This document shows, in pieces, positions 53,945 through 64,000 of a stretch of 64,000 bases of DNA; within the stretch, counting starts at the first letter, position 1, and each line of letters opens with the position of its first letter. Location: the NCBI GenBank assembly GCA_946894095.1, contig OX335652.1, positions 18,933,001 to 18,997,000 on the forward strand, given 5' to 3'. Position numbers and translations under genes: made by a program. Origin of the DNA: Incurvaria masculella. Taxonomy: Eukaryota; Arthropoda; Insecta; Lepidoptera; Incurvariidae. The notes beneath the pieces were generated by a model. That model made no database searches and was not told where the DNA came from. It worked only from the letters and a program-made list of their open reading frames with translations.

Positions 53945-54248
53945 GCATATAATTTTGTCTTTTTTGTGATGTTAGATTTTTTTTTAGTTTTATTTTAATT
54001 TTTTACCTATATACTTTTTATTTAGTCTACAACTTGTTTTTACCTACTGTTTGGTTTAATTTATCTATTTAATTTTTTTTTCAATATGCATTTCATGTCG
54101 TGTTCTCTTATGCTAGAATAAAGCAATGTGTCACGCGCAGACAAACCTCAGGGTTTCGCGCGTACCGATCAACGTGTATTTTGCTAACATAACCATGTAT
54201 CTGTGAAATAAACGCCACATGGTGTGGCATTTAATTGAAAAAAAAAGG
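53945..54248 (+). mobile_element. Retro-insert with A-tail and TGCAT duplication
   Basis: Flanked by TGCAT at 53940-53944 and 54249-54253, and ending in an A-run after two AATAAA signals (~54117 and ~54206). This is a retrotransposed copy of a transcript: a processed sequence or a 5'-truncated LINE. I do not recognise the source. Confidence 0.65.
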
Positions 54249-54545
54249 TGCATTCTATAGTTTACTGACCCCTTTAGATAAAAGATCTAGAGGGTCGGTT
54301 GGTTAATTGTCGACAGTGAAGAGGTGCATTCCCAACCTGATTTGCTCTGAGCGATGGTAGAAAAGGGACGGAGGTATGGCGTTTTGCAGCTCCAAAGATC
54401 GTTCTTCACGATAGAGATGAACACAGAGAGAGACCTTCGGAGTTGGAGATCTCTAAAGACTGGGATACTTCGGGTTCGTCTACGAGACGCACAGCGCGGC
54501 GCTGAACCGAGTCCAATGAGCCAATAGGCACTTAGCTTTTGGTAG
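54249..54545 (-). pseudogene. Jockey-like LINE ORF2 fragment, frameshifted
   Basis: The minus strand reads LDSVQRRAVRLVDEPEVSQS, homologous to the DDPKVSLNLETLQL region of the 34.8-35.2 kb fragment. It then shifts frame, and a later part reads RPFSTIAQSK-like residues corresponding to SHFYHRTTRNRQG. Confidence 0.65.
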
Positions 54546-57500
54546 TTAGGAAGAAAAAAAGCAAATAATTGTTTTCTCACATTTAAATTGAGGCCATGAT
54601 TTGTTTGAACTTCTGATTTACTTTCTTATGGCAGATTTATTAATTCGAATATCATATGCCTTAAATTAGCATATCTTAATTTACTATGTATAAGATTTTT
54701 TGAATGAATAATAAAAAATTAGTAAGATAATTATAAATGTCTTAATTGATCATGGGCGTTAATAATTAACCATAACGAATATTTGAGAGCATAGATTACA
54801 CAGTCAATTGATATCTGTGGTATATTGTTTCGAAAGCCACGAATTCGAAACCAAGAGTACACACTCCGTCCAAGAGTACGAATCCGTTTATTTTATTGAG
54901 AATTCGGGATTCTATGGACTTTTAAACTTTCGCATCGCATTACGAAACACAAAATTGACCAAGGGTCGTTTCAAATTGGTGGGCTAAATTCACGGGTTAT
55001 ATTAATTATTCATGTACACTTCAATTATCAAAATTATTGTCTTAAACGTTTTTACGAAATAAATGAATTATGTAAATGTTGTTACAAATTGTACATGCAT
55101 TTTTACGCATTGTTAATTCGTTATGATAAGGCAACGATTAACAAAGTATCAAAATCGGTTTTGTTAATTTATCCATGTCGCTGTCATCCCAAATTAATTC
55201 TTCAAACAACAGCGGTCCCCAAACTGTTTGCGCAATAATGAATTTGCCAACGCAAACGGAGGGTAACGCTCCCCACACGTTGCACTGAATACACACGGAC
55301 TTGATAATGAATGCTGAGCGGAGAATAATTCGTGACAAGCGGTCTGCGGTGGCCCTCATGTTGTTAGCGAACCATCACGTCTACATGGCGGCTCTACACG
55401 GATCGACCGGGCGCACAATGCTTGTACGAAATTCTTATTATGTACAAAAGAGTTGTGACATGCTTGTATGGTTCAAAATATCATAACAAATTTACAACTA
55501 TGGTGCATTTTACGTGTTGAGACGAACTTAAATGTTTGTGTTTAAGATTCTAAGAACTTGTTTTAGGGTTTGTATGACCAGCTTACTCGCGGTGTGTCGA
55601 TCGAGAGTTCAGTGTTGACCGCCACTGGCCTAAAAACAGACCAAATGGCAAACCCTACAAATCATAATATATAATATTTCTAAGAACTTGTTTAATCGTC
55701 AGTACACATTCACAAAACACTGCATTTTTTCATTTTTTAAGTTTTTTTAAAGTATTAAATATAAGGGCTATTATCGCATCGAATTGAATAAATCGAATTG
55801 GGTAAAAAATGCCGATGGGCTTGTGAAAATGGCGACAAAATTAAAGCCACAAATATACCAGTTATTAATTACCGCGCCCGCGAATTTCCAGTTATTTCAT
55901 TCGGCAGCAAAGTTTGAGAGTCGTAGGCGCTTTTCTGCATATTAGAGGACCTTTACCATAAAGTAAGACCAGAATCCTTGTGATTTAGTCTTGTTCATCT
56001 GTCCGGCTGTCCGTCCATCTATCCGTCCTTACATGTCTTTGTAGGTCACAGCCATTTTACTCGTGTGCTATTGTCACTATACCGGATTTTGCAACGGCCA
56101 GTACATGAAATTTGGGAGAAAATATTATTGGGATTAAAAGAAGCAAACAATTTGAATAACTATTTTCTGAATAGAAATAAAAATTATATATACAATTTGT
56201 AAGAAAGGCATATTCTATAAACGGCTTGATGGTGTACTGAAATTACGAAAAGGGTAAACACACGACCCACTTAACTGAAAGATGAGAAAAAAAAACAATA
56301 TTCAAGACCGTGTTTAGTGAGATTTGTGCCCATGTAGTCGTAAAAAAAATATTTTGAAAAAATCTGAACTTTGGTTGGACACGCACCTGGCCACTTTTTA
56401 AAAAGTTCTTATTGTTTATATTAGCTGATTCTATTCCCATGTGTGGCGAAGGGCACAAATACATACTTTTGCGAGTACCGTGAAATAGATGTGAGACAAT
56501 ATTTAGAGAATATACCTATTACCCTCGGAACCTTATCCCACATATAACATCTTGTCTACTTACTTGTTTTGCTAAAGTAGTGATGGAAGAAAAAACACCA
56601 TGTCACCCTTTAGTAAAGTGTGAAGGGGTCTGAAGGCTTAATAATAAGCAACGATCAAAGGGCAACTGAATTTTCTAGGGTATGATGGGGGACAATATTT
56701 GGGATCAGTATGAAAGCCATTAAAATAAATGTCTCTCGTGGAAGATAATGTCAAACACATCATTGATCGAAAACATTTAGTCACGCCAATACATAAAATA
56801 CTTCAGTTCCAAACAATTCGGTAACTGGTTTTCATGGGAAAAAAATATTTCCCTATCGGAATGAGCTTGTAGACTGTGTTTGGTTTCACATATGGAACAA
56901 TTGTGGTAGAGGCGGGCGGCGCGCGGCTTCATTAGGGCGCAAAACTAAATTTTGTCATGAGTGTATTTTTTTTTGGTGTGTATTTACTGATTGTGTGTTC
57001 TGATTTTGAGTAATTTTCCCTCTTTGGGGCAACTTTAAAATTTTGCATATACTTGATGGATACGATATTTTAATTATATTATTGATTTCAGGTCGAGCTA
57101 CATGTACATTTAAGCATTGTATTCAGATTTTGAAATTATTAACTAAAACATTGGTCCATACATCTGAAACAGTCTCCGGCGAATCCTTTTTTCTAATCAA
57201 AAGCTCAAACTTTTAAATCATGACAAAATCTCAATAGATATCTGCCGGTCTTTTCAAATGCCTTGCAGTGTTATGGTGTCATATTTAAAATATATTATTG
57301 CTTACATACATGCACATACCCTAATATAATAATTATTAAATGACGGTTCTTAGACTAGATAGCAAAAACATGATTCTAGTTCCAAATTTGCACCCGGCTG
57401 AATCGATTTCTGGCTTGAAATTAGGCAAAGCGTCGGACAACCATACGTATCCCCAATTAAGAAGAGCATGACCCCTCCGAGTTCCGTATTCAGTATCTTT

Positions 57501-58135
57501 GTTTAAACTCGAGACAGTAATATAATACCAGAGGGATTAAGCCAAATTAATATTGGAGGGGCCATTCTAATATGTTTTGTTGACAGCCAAAAGGAATGTG
57601 ACCGATTAATCATTTGATATTTTAAGCGACGCTAGTTTTGAATAGGGAATTAGAGAGACGGTTTGTATTTAATTAATGGGAATTGGTTTATATCTACGAG
57701 AACTTACGTAGATGGCATGTTAAAAGATATTACATCAACATTACATAATAATTATTTTGTAGCTCTATGGTATTTTAAATGAATGTAATTTTGCACTAAA
57801 TTGTTGCTGTCTATTCAAACTGTTAATTTATTGACTATTTTAAAAACTTGGCCAACAGTTAACAAATGAACGGATTATTTCTTAGTAGCTTTAGGGCCGA
57901 TCTAGTCTAATCAGTCTGATTATAACTATACGACTAATTTATTTACGCCGCTGCTTATCCGTACGTTGTAGCAACCCCATATTTTGATTAGCAACATTAC
58001 ATTAAGATAATTTCCATTCGGGAGTGACTATTCGTCTTTTGGCAAAAGTAGAGTTGCTATTATACCGTTAAGTACTATCTGAGGATTGAAAAATCGACCA
58101 TTAGACGAAAACAAGCTCAAAGAAAGAAAACCTAT
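54546..58135. other. Longest repeat-poor stretch
   Basis: 3.6 kb with none of the window's repeat families. It is AT-rich with small GC patches (55860-55930, 56905-56940). Short frames show no recognisable domain. It is the best candidate for undisturbed host intergenic or intronic DNA. Confidence 0.5.
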
Positions 58136-58685
58136 TTAAGGTGGGCCATCCCGCTTAACTCCCCATACAAACGGGGAAAGAAGATCACGCCCATATTTCT
58201 TATCAGAGATCAAAAATTTTGCTTAAAATAGCTTTATTTGATCGAACTCAATGTCTGATGACTATTGGCATTGTAAAATTGTGTTTGGTTTCTAAGTTGT
58301 AAGGCCCGAAAGTTCGAATTTTTCGCACGTTTTATACAATAACTTTGGAGGTGGATTACTCAACTAAAAAATAAAAACATCTTAAAACGATTAGTCATCC
58401 GACTTAGCTTGTTTCATCAAGATTTATAATCAATTTGGGTTTTGTTAGATTTTTGGCTACAGCGGTCGTGGTTTACTTTTAGCTATAAGTCGTTTTGTAA
58501 TTAAAATTTTCGTAAATCTTATCAAATCATACACTATGCACATTGTCTTTTTTGTGGACATGTTGCATCTTTTTCATCACGGAGCCTTTTTTTTTCTTTG
58601 AAACAGAGAAGGTCCCAGAGCGCAACAGCACGGTTTTGTATTGTGCCCGCGAATGAATTAGTCCCGCCGGGTTGGGCCACCTTAA
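58136..58685 (+). mobile_element. B element (TTAA-site MITE), copy 5
   Basis: A full-length, well-preserved copy with TTAA duplications at 58136-58139 and 58682-58685. It contains only the family's own short open frames. Confidence 0.88.
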
Positions 58686-59928
58686 AAAGAATCGACTGCG
58701 CCTGATATTCACCTGCTATTTCCTGTGATCTCACGTAAATTTTAATATAACCCATTTTAAAGATTTAAGCGTTTAACTTATCGTCGAAATTTCACTTATA
58801 ATGGCTGTTATTTCGTCATTATCTTAGTTGCAGGCCCCATATTAATTTCCTATATTTTATTTCTATCTTCCGGGCCCCCCAAAATGTTGCAAACTTAATG
58901 TACACACGTCCACATGAAATACTACGTTTATGAGAAAAAAAAAATGCATTTCGGATTTAATGTTTTTCTAAGTGCTGATTTAAGGCTAAAGTTCCTGGAG
59001 TAATAGTTTTATTCTTTTGACAACTACTTCCAAGAAATATACAGCCTTGTCATGAAATTAAGCATGGGTTTCACCAAGTGCTGATTTATTTTAATCGACA
59101 CTTAAAGGTCTTCATTACTAAAGTTCTGTTGTTGATTGCAAGTTGCTAAGAAAGGCCCTTAATATGTGACGATTAAGCTAATCACCAGTCGGTGAAAAAG
59201 GCCCTTAGACATTATTGCAAAATTGAGATTAATGAACAAGTTTTATACATTATATTTATTCGTTCTTTTGACAATGAAAATAATCACAAGAAAACTACAA
59301 CACTTGTAATGGCATATGTTTCTCATTAGATCGACCACCGTGCTGCTACTGGTACATTTTATCTGTACGACTTGAAAGGCCACTTGAAACCAATTGTAGT
59401 TTGACAGAGTACTTGCCCTTTTGAACGCCGAAAATAGCTGACATAAAGAAGTTATATTGTGTTTCTCACTTACAGGCACTTATGGACTCTCTTCTAGGTT
59501 TTAATTTCGAAAATATTATATTCAATGTTCAGCCATTGGCTATTTTATTTTGTATTGGATTCGAACGGTCTATTATCAAATTAAATAAATCGACCTATAA
59601 TTCTACATAATAACGAAATAATAATAATATTTTTACACAGATAGTTCAGCACAAATTAAGTCTATGAATACGAATTTATTTATCAATCAAACAAAACATG
59701 AACAAGGCAAGAAACATATATAAAGAAAAATATATATAAAAAAAACTCACTGTAGTAAACGCGTTTTAAAAATCACCTGTTAACTTTAAATAACTAATTT
59801 CGTATTCCATTTTTTTTAAATGAAATACATACATTAATGAATATTGAATACATCTAACATATAAAGTTTTTTAAATTATTACTTTTTTAAATTAAAATAA
59901 ACCCAAAAACGTAAAGGAATGCTGGTTG
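58686..59928. other. Unassigned AT-rich stretch
   Basis: No repeat family or gene recognised. Confidence 0.45.
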
Positions 59929-60050
59929 TCATGCTCATAAAAGGAAGGTCCTGGCATGGTGCCTAATTCCTTCGGTGTGTTGGGCTAATAGCTTGACTGT
60001 GGGTGTGTTATTAGCCATCCATGTTCGGTTAAATAAAAAAAAAAATTAAC
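59929..60050 (+). mobile_element. SINE 3' fragment with A-tail
   Basis: CATGCTCATAAAAGGAAGGT ... ATTAGCCATCCATGTTCGGT followed by an A-run. 5'-truncated. Confidence 0.75.
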
Positions 60051-60406
60051 ATGTCATAAATATTCTCACACCAATATAGTAATCCTAGGAAAACGACCTA
60101 ATCTAAAAACAATCGTTTAGTCAATCAGTAGACATGATCTATTAACGCAAGACATGCCAATTTAAATGCCACTCCGGTGCTTTTAAACGTGTCATACGTT
60201 ATTTACGAGGTATTCTCATAACTGGAGAGGATTTACGGTAAAAATCGTAAATCTTAAGCACATTTAGTTTTTATGATGCTACGGGCTAAAATATTCATTT
60301 CTTGACGCTTGATTTTTACAACTTCGAGAGCTTAAACGAAAAGTATTGTGCTCCGGGGTGATATTGTTTGGGGTGAGATGCTAACCATAACATTTTCATT
60401 TGGCCG

Positions 60407-60730
60407 TTGAACTCAGGAAAAAAATATCGAACGTTATTCAAATGCCCGGTAATGACAGGCGATGAGGCACTTTTGCCCCGGAGACCTCAGGTTCGGGTCC
60501 CATATGTCGGTAAAGTCGGTATCTTGGTGCCACGATTAAATTCTAGGTTACGTAACCACAAAACTTTTGAAGTTCCACTTACTACTTCTAATTTAGCATC
60601 AGAGTCAAGTTTGCCGAGAATGTTACGTTGTTATAATGATCTCCCCAGTCAAATAGAATTTGATATTTTTAACCTTGGTAGATATACTTTTAAACAATGT
60701 ATTGGTTCCTACTTGTCAGAAATTGATTAG
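60407..60730 (+). pseudogene. C-terminal fragment of a non-LTR retrotransposon ORF2
   Basis: An open frame of 107 residues ends in TAG. Its last ~60 residues (RNHKTFEVPLTTSN ... MLRCYNDLPSQI ... FKQCIGSYL) resemble the extreme C-terminus of insect LINE reverse transcriptases, where a short arm with an aromatic-N-(D/N)-LP motif precedes the stop. The first ~45 residues do not match and are probably unrelated upstream sequence. It is severely 5'-truncated. The gypsy LTR begins six bases after its stop codon. Confidence 0.55.
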
Positions 60731-60736
60731 ACTTAT

Positions 60737-60955
60737 TGTGGGGGCTGCGTGCCTCCACTACCTGCTACCAGACCGATCCCTCAACATCTGGCCACATGGC
60801 ATGCGGCCAGGCAGTGAGAGTTCGTCGCCGGTCGACTCAACACGACTCCGGACAAACGCGTAAATTACATTGTACCATCATATATCAAATCGTCAACAAA
60901 TATAACAATAAATATATAATACCGTAAACTGTGTTCAGCATCATTCAAACCCACA
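60737..60955 (+). repeat. 5' LTR of Ty3/gypsy retrotransposon
   Basis: The LTR is bounded by the inverted ends TGTGGG and CCCACA, giving the expected TG...CA termini and 219 bp, which is short for gypsy. An AATAAA polyadenylation signal lies at 60907-60912 and an AT-rich TATATAAT stretch follows. The LTR starts a few bases after the stop codon of a LINE fragment (60728-60730), so the retrotransposon landed at the end of a dead LINE. The 3' LTR is outside the window, so neither LTR identity nor the target duplication can be checked. Confidence 0.85.
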
Positions 60956-60958
60956 AAT

Positions 60959-60977
60959 TGGTGACCCCGACGTGATC
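60959..60977 (+). other. Primer-binding site for tRNA-Trp
   Basis: Three bases after the LTR lies TGGTGACCCCGACGTGAT, the exact complement of the conserved 3' end of eukaryotic tRNA-Trp (CACGUCGGGGUCACCA). Use of tRNA-Trp as primer is a known trait of the CsRn1/Kabuki group of Ty3/gypsy elements. Confidence 0.85.
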
Positions 60978-61096
60978 TAAAGACAATATAATATACAGGT
61001 GTGATTTAACAATACAAACAATATTAATTACAATAAATTGTGTGGTTTGAAAAACAAAACAGTGAATCATAAAAAAAAAAATCATTTTAGTGCAAA

Positions 61097-61948
61097 ATGA
61101 CGGACTCTAACTCCTTCGAGGACGCGCGTGATGTTGCGCCCGAAGTATGTCGTATAGGGGTACGCATTGCTCCGTTCAACGCATCGGATCCGGAACTATG
61201 GTTCTGGATGATCGAAGCGAGTTTCACAACTTCCGGCATAACATCGGAAACAACCAAATTCGGTCACGTGGTATCCATGCTTGACGCAAAATACGCTTCG
61301 GAAGTGCGCGACCTCATAAGAAACCCGCCTACGGAAAATCCATACCAAAAACTCAAACAGCAACTCATCAAATATCTCACCGAGTCACAAGAAAAAAAAA
61401 CCCAGCGCTTACTAGAACATGAGCAATTGGGTGATCGCAAGCCGTGGCAGTTTTTACGACATCTGCGCGGTCTCGCAGGTACCGCCGTGCCGGAGACAAT
61501 GATCCGGACTTTATGGTTGGGCCGCTTGCCGCACAATATGCAAGCGATCCTTGCAACTCAACAGAATGTTTCGTTTGATCAAGTTGCCGAGCTTGCTGAC
61601 GTTATTGCGGACTCGGTAATGACACGCCCGTCCATTACCTCCGTCGCTGAGTCTACCTGCATACCACCCCAAAATGATCTGGCGTCTGTCATGAATAAAA
61701 TGATGATATGTTTTAATGACACATTGATGGCCGTGCGACAGGAAATATCGGAGCTAAGAGAAGAACGCTCTCGTCAACGCGAACGTTCAAACTCACGTAC
61801 GCGCTCGCATTCAAGAACACGTTCCAATTCCGCCTCACGCTCACTGTCGTCGGGTCAGTGCTGGTACCACTGGAGATTTGGCAGCAATGCTAGAAAATGC
61901 GTACAACCTTGCAATCAGATCTCGGAAAACTTTGCGGGCAGTCGTTGA
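61097..61948 (+). CDS. gag: gag of Ty3/gypsy (CsRn1-like) retrotransposon
   Basis: This is an open frame of 283 residues. Its start is the first ATG after the leader, about 120 bases past the primer-binding site. The N-terminal two thirds look like a retrotransposon capsid (the segment around PWQFLRHLRGLAG and the TLWLGRLP motif). Residues ~225-252 are rich in Arg-Ser pairs. The C-terminus has a single Cys-His knuckle at C255, H258, C268 and C272 (CX2HX9CX3C). That is the CHCC pattern reported for CsRn1-type elements, not the usual CCHC. The expected product forms the cytoplasmic particle that packages element RNA. The frame overlaps the protease frame by 52 bases, which is one base back (-1). 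I could not identify a canonical slippery heptamer in the overlap. Confidence 0.85.
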   Translation: MTDSNSFEDARDVAPEVCRIGVRIAPFNASDPELWFWMIEASFTTSGITSETTKFGHVVSMLDAKYASEVRDLIRNPPTENPYQKLKQQLIKYLTESQEKKTQRLLEHEQLGDRKPWQFLRHLRGLAGTAVPETMIRTLWLGRLPHNMQAILATQQNVSFDQVAELADVIADSVMTRPSITSVAESTCIPPQNDLASVMNKMMICFNDTLMAVRQEISELREERSRQRERSNSRTRSHSRTRSNSASRSLSSGQCWYHWRFGSNARKCVQPCNQISENFAGSR

Positions 61949-62295
61949 TGGCGACCCACGACCTCAGCCCGGACAAAGTTCGCCATATTTTTGTTACCGA
62001 TAAGACTTCGAAGACACAATTTTTGATCGACACAGGAGCTGACCTGTGTATTCCCTCGAAAAAAAATACGAGGACCGCGAGAAAAGTCCTCGTACGAACT
62101 TTCCGCGGCGAACAGCACGTCTATCGCAACATACGGCACCGTCGTACTAAACTTGGATCTGGGACTCCGACGAGACTTCGCTTGGAGATTTGTGGTAGCC
62201 GATGTTTCCAAACCCATCATCGGCATCGATTTCCTGGCCCATTACAATCTTCTCGTGGATCCACGCCGTCGATTCCTGTTAGATGGAGCCACTAG
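61897..62295 (+). pseudogene. pol: Retroviral-type aspartic protease, start of pol, frame-broken
   Basis: This frame is -1 relative to gag and overlaps its end. It carries the aspartic protease active site DTGAD (D at residue 45, nt 62029) in the context [10 protein letters not shown]. The homologous reading leaves this frame in the A8 run at 62059-62066. Downstream protease sequence, including the IIGIDFL motif, continues in the +1 frame, which returns to the gag frame. From 62067 to the stop at 62295 this open frame is therefore not protease. The simplest reading is a one-base gain in a former A7 tract that disabled this copy. A second programmed shift or a sequencing error in the homopolymer is the alternative. 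Confidence 0.75.
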
Positions 62296-64000
62296 TCTGA
62301 CTGCTCAAGGTCTAGCAGTAATGGGTATAGTTTCTAGTGTTAAGACCATCTCCGGATCATCACATTTCCACGAGCTTCTCTCGACATACTCAGAGATAAC
62401 ACGGCCAGACGGAGCTCCCGAGCATATCAAACATTCAACAAAACATTTCATTGAAACTACACCCGGTCCCCCGGTGTCCCTCAAGCCGCGCCGTTTGGCT
62501 CCTGACAAATTGAAAGCGGCACAAAAGGAATTCAATGCCATGTTACGCCTGGGGATCGCACGGCCTTCCAAAAGTTGCTGCGCCTCCCCATTGCACATGG
62601 TACCAAAATCAGGCGACGAATGGAGGCCTTGTGGCGACTACCGAGGGTTGAACGCGAGAACGAAGCCTGATTCATATCCTGTACGTCACATACAAGACTT
62701 TTCACACGCACTACAAGAAAAAACTATATTTTCTACAGTCGATCTAGTTTGTGCATTTAACCAGATACCCATCGCCGAGCAAGACATTCCGAAAACGGCA
62801 ATAACAACACCATTTGGCCTTTTCGAATTCACTTTTATGACCTTCGGACTGCGTAATGCCGCGCAAACGTTCCAGCGTTTCATCGATGAAGTACTGCAAG
62901 GCTTGGACTTCTGCTACGCTTACATCGACGACATTTTAATAGCTTCAACGTCCCCAGAAGAACATCTCAAACACCTGGACATCCTTTTTCAACGTCTCAA
63001 GGAGTTCGGAGTTGTAATAAATCCGTCAAAATGCAACTTCGGAAAAGCAGATGTAAAATTCCTTGGATACTTGGTGTCAGAAAACGGTACACGACCACTT
63101 CCTGATAAAGTGGAAGCAATCCAAACGTACCCAATACCAACTAATATCAAAAAACTACGTCAGTTCCTGGGTATGTTAAATTTCTACCGGAGGTTCATAC
63201 CCAAAGCAGCAGAACTGCAAGGCCCGCTAAATGATCTCCTCAAAGGCAATTTAAAGGGTCAGGCCCCAATCAATTGGACCACTGAAACTAGGGGAGTATT
63301 CGAGGCCTGCAAAGAAAGTCTCGTACAAGCCGCGCTGCAAAGCCACCCAAAAATTGACGCTCCCTTGGCTATATTCAGTGATGCTTCTGATTATTCCATT
63401 GGCGCAGCTTTACACCAACGTGTCAAGGAGCAGTGGCAGCCCTTGGCGTTTTTCTCGAAGAAACTTTCACCTGCAGAGACCAAGTATGGAGCCTATGATA
63501 GGGAACTACTTGCCATATATCTCTCAATTAAGTATTTTCGCCATATGGTTGAAGGACGTTCGTTCACTGTATTTACTGATCAGAAGCCTCTTATCCATGT
63601 CTTTAAGCAGAAACCGGATAAATGTTCTCCGCGGCAGTTCCGACACCTGGACTTTATCGGCCAATTTACCACCGATATAAGGCACATATCTGGGAAGGAC
63701 AATGTGGTAGCCGACGCCTTGTCACGGATAGAAGAACTGTCCCAAACCATCAACTTCGAAGAGCTGGCGTTATCTCAGCACTCAAATGAAGAGCTGAAGA
63801 CATATCTACGGGAAGGATCTGCTTTGCAACTTAAACAAGTGCTGATACCTGGCACCACCGTAGCTGTCTTTTGCGACGTCTCCACGCTAACAGCAAGACC
63901 ATTTTTGACTCCATCTTTTCGAAGAACAGCATTCAACACAATTCATCAGCTGTCACACCCCGGCATCAAGTCTTCAGTGAAGCTCGTCACTCAACGTTAT
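62066..64000 (+). CDS. pol: pol: protease C-end, reverse transcriptase, RNase H, start of integrase
   Basis: The frame is open for 645 codons without a stop up to the window edge. In order it holds the protease C-terminal half (IIGIDFL), a long linker, and the RT palm and fingers ([16 protein letters not shown], the catalytic YIDDIL with its Asp pair near 62927-62932, and KFLGYLVS). Next come the connection and RNase H (first catalytic Asp in [11 protein letters not shown] at ~63380, then TDQKPL and VVADALSR). Last is the integrase N-terminal zinc-binding start ([11 protein letters not shown], ~63944). This order is that of Ty3/gypsy pol. RT and RNase H appear intact, but they sit out of frame with the protease start. 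The rest of integrase and the 3' LTR lie beyond the window. No envelope gene can be judged. Confidence 0.88.
   Translation, partial: MRGPREKSSYELSAANSTSIATYGTVVLNLDLGLRRDFAWRFVVADVSKPIIGIDFLAHYNLLVDPRRRFLLDGATSLTAQGLAVMGIVSSVKTISGSSHFHELLSTYSEITRPDGAPEHIKHSTKHFIETTPGPPVSLKPRRLAPDKLKAAQKEFNAMLRLGIARPSKSCCASPLHMVPKSGDEWRPCGDYRGLNARTKPDSYPVRHIQDFSHALQEKTIFSTVDLVCAFNQIPIAEQDIPKTAITTPFGLFEFTFMTFGLRNAAQTFQRFIDEVLQGLDFCYAYIDDILIASTSPEEHLKHLDILFQRLKEFGVVINPSKCNFGKADVKFLGYLVSENGTRPLPDKVEAIQTYPIPTNIKKLRQFLGMLNFYRRFIPKAAELQGPLNDLLKGNLKGQAPINWTTETRGVFEACKESLVQAALQSHPKIDAPLAIFSDASDYSIGAALHQRVKEQWQPLAFFSKKLSPAETKYGAYDRELLAIYLSIKYFRHMVEGRSFTVFTDQKPLIHVFKQKPDKCSPRQFRHLDFIGQFTTDIRHISGKDNVVADALSRIEELSQTINFEELALSQHSNEELKTYLREGSALQLKQVLIPGTTVAVFCDVSTLTARPFLTPSFRRTAFNTIHQLSHPGIKSSVKLVTQRY

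Noticed and set aside
60736..60927. Small open frame across the LTR
   Set aside because: It lies inside the 5' LTR with no similarity to a protein; it is a chance frame.
62305..62598. Minus-strand open frame opposite pol
   Set aside because: Shadow of the RT-coding strand; the plus strand carries the conserved reverse transcriptase motifs.

Overview
This window looks like nuclear DNA of an insect, most probably a moth or butterfly. It is AT-rich and packed with small mobile elements. It also carries tracts of the insect telomere unit (TTAGG)n. The SINEs, (GGAC)n-bearing elements and Helitrons resemble lepidopteran repeats as I know them; I could not search a database. I see no intact host protein-coding gene, no genuine rRNA or tRNA gene and no CRISPR array. 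Apart from one retrotransposon at the right edge and one broken mariner, the short open frames are chance frames or frames inside repeats.

Layout. The first 60 kb is a mosaic of nested elements. (1) Family A: about 19 copies or fragments of a ~300-bp element with a GTGCGAGTCGGACTCGCAC palindrome at one end, an internal (GGAC)n tract and a terminal hairpin GGGTTCCGT/ACGGAACCC at the other. (2) A SINE family with about 25 pieces on both strands. A shared body is joined either to a composite tRNA/5S-rRNA head or to a plain tRNA-like head. (3) Three families with inverted ends and TTAA target sites (B ~540 bp, F ~480 bp, G ~310-375 bp). Interrupted host copies show empty sites for B and G. (4) Foldback elements, two of which carry TTAGG tracts (10.9 and 21.9 kb) and one of which carries hammerhead-ribozyme-like motifs (41.8 kb). 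(5) Helitron-like ends, including two tandem copies at 34-37.3 kb. (6) Dead LINE fragments of an RTE-type and a Jockey-like type. (7) A mariner (17.05-18.33 kb), broken by a nonsense codon and a frameshift, sitting inside an F element whose uninterrupted relative is at 49.9 kb. (8) A 96-bp tandem repeat at 29 kb that contains SINE-tail sequence.

The stretches 7.2-8.6, 27.3-28.9, 50.4-53.8, 54.5-58.1 and 58.7-59.9 kb are mostly AT-rich sequence that I cannot assign. A few GC-rich, apparently single-copy patches (9.1, 13.0, 14.0, 16.0, 22.3, 34.4 kb) are the best places to look for host regulatory sequence or unseen exons.

The right end (60,737 to the window edge) is a Ty3/gypsy LTR retrotransposon: a 219-bp 5' LTR, a tRNA-Trp primer-binding site, gag with a CHCC knuckle, then protease, reverse transcriptase, RNase H and the start of integrase. 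The tRNA-Trp site plus the CHCC box points to the CsRn1/Kabuki group. The copy has a reading-frame break in an A8 run just after the protease active site, and it continues beyond the window.
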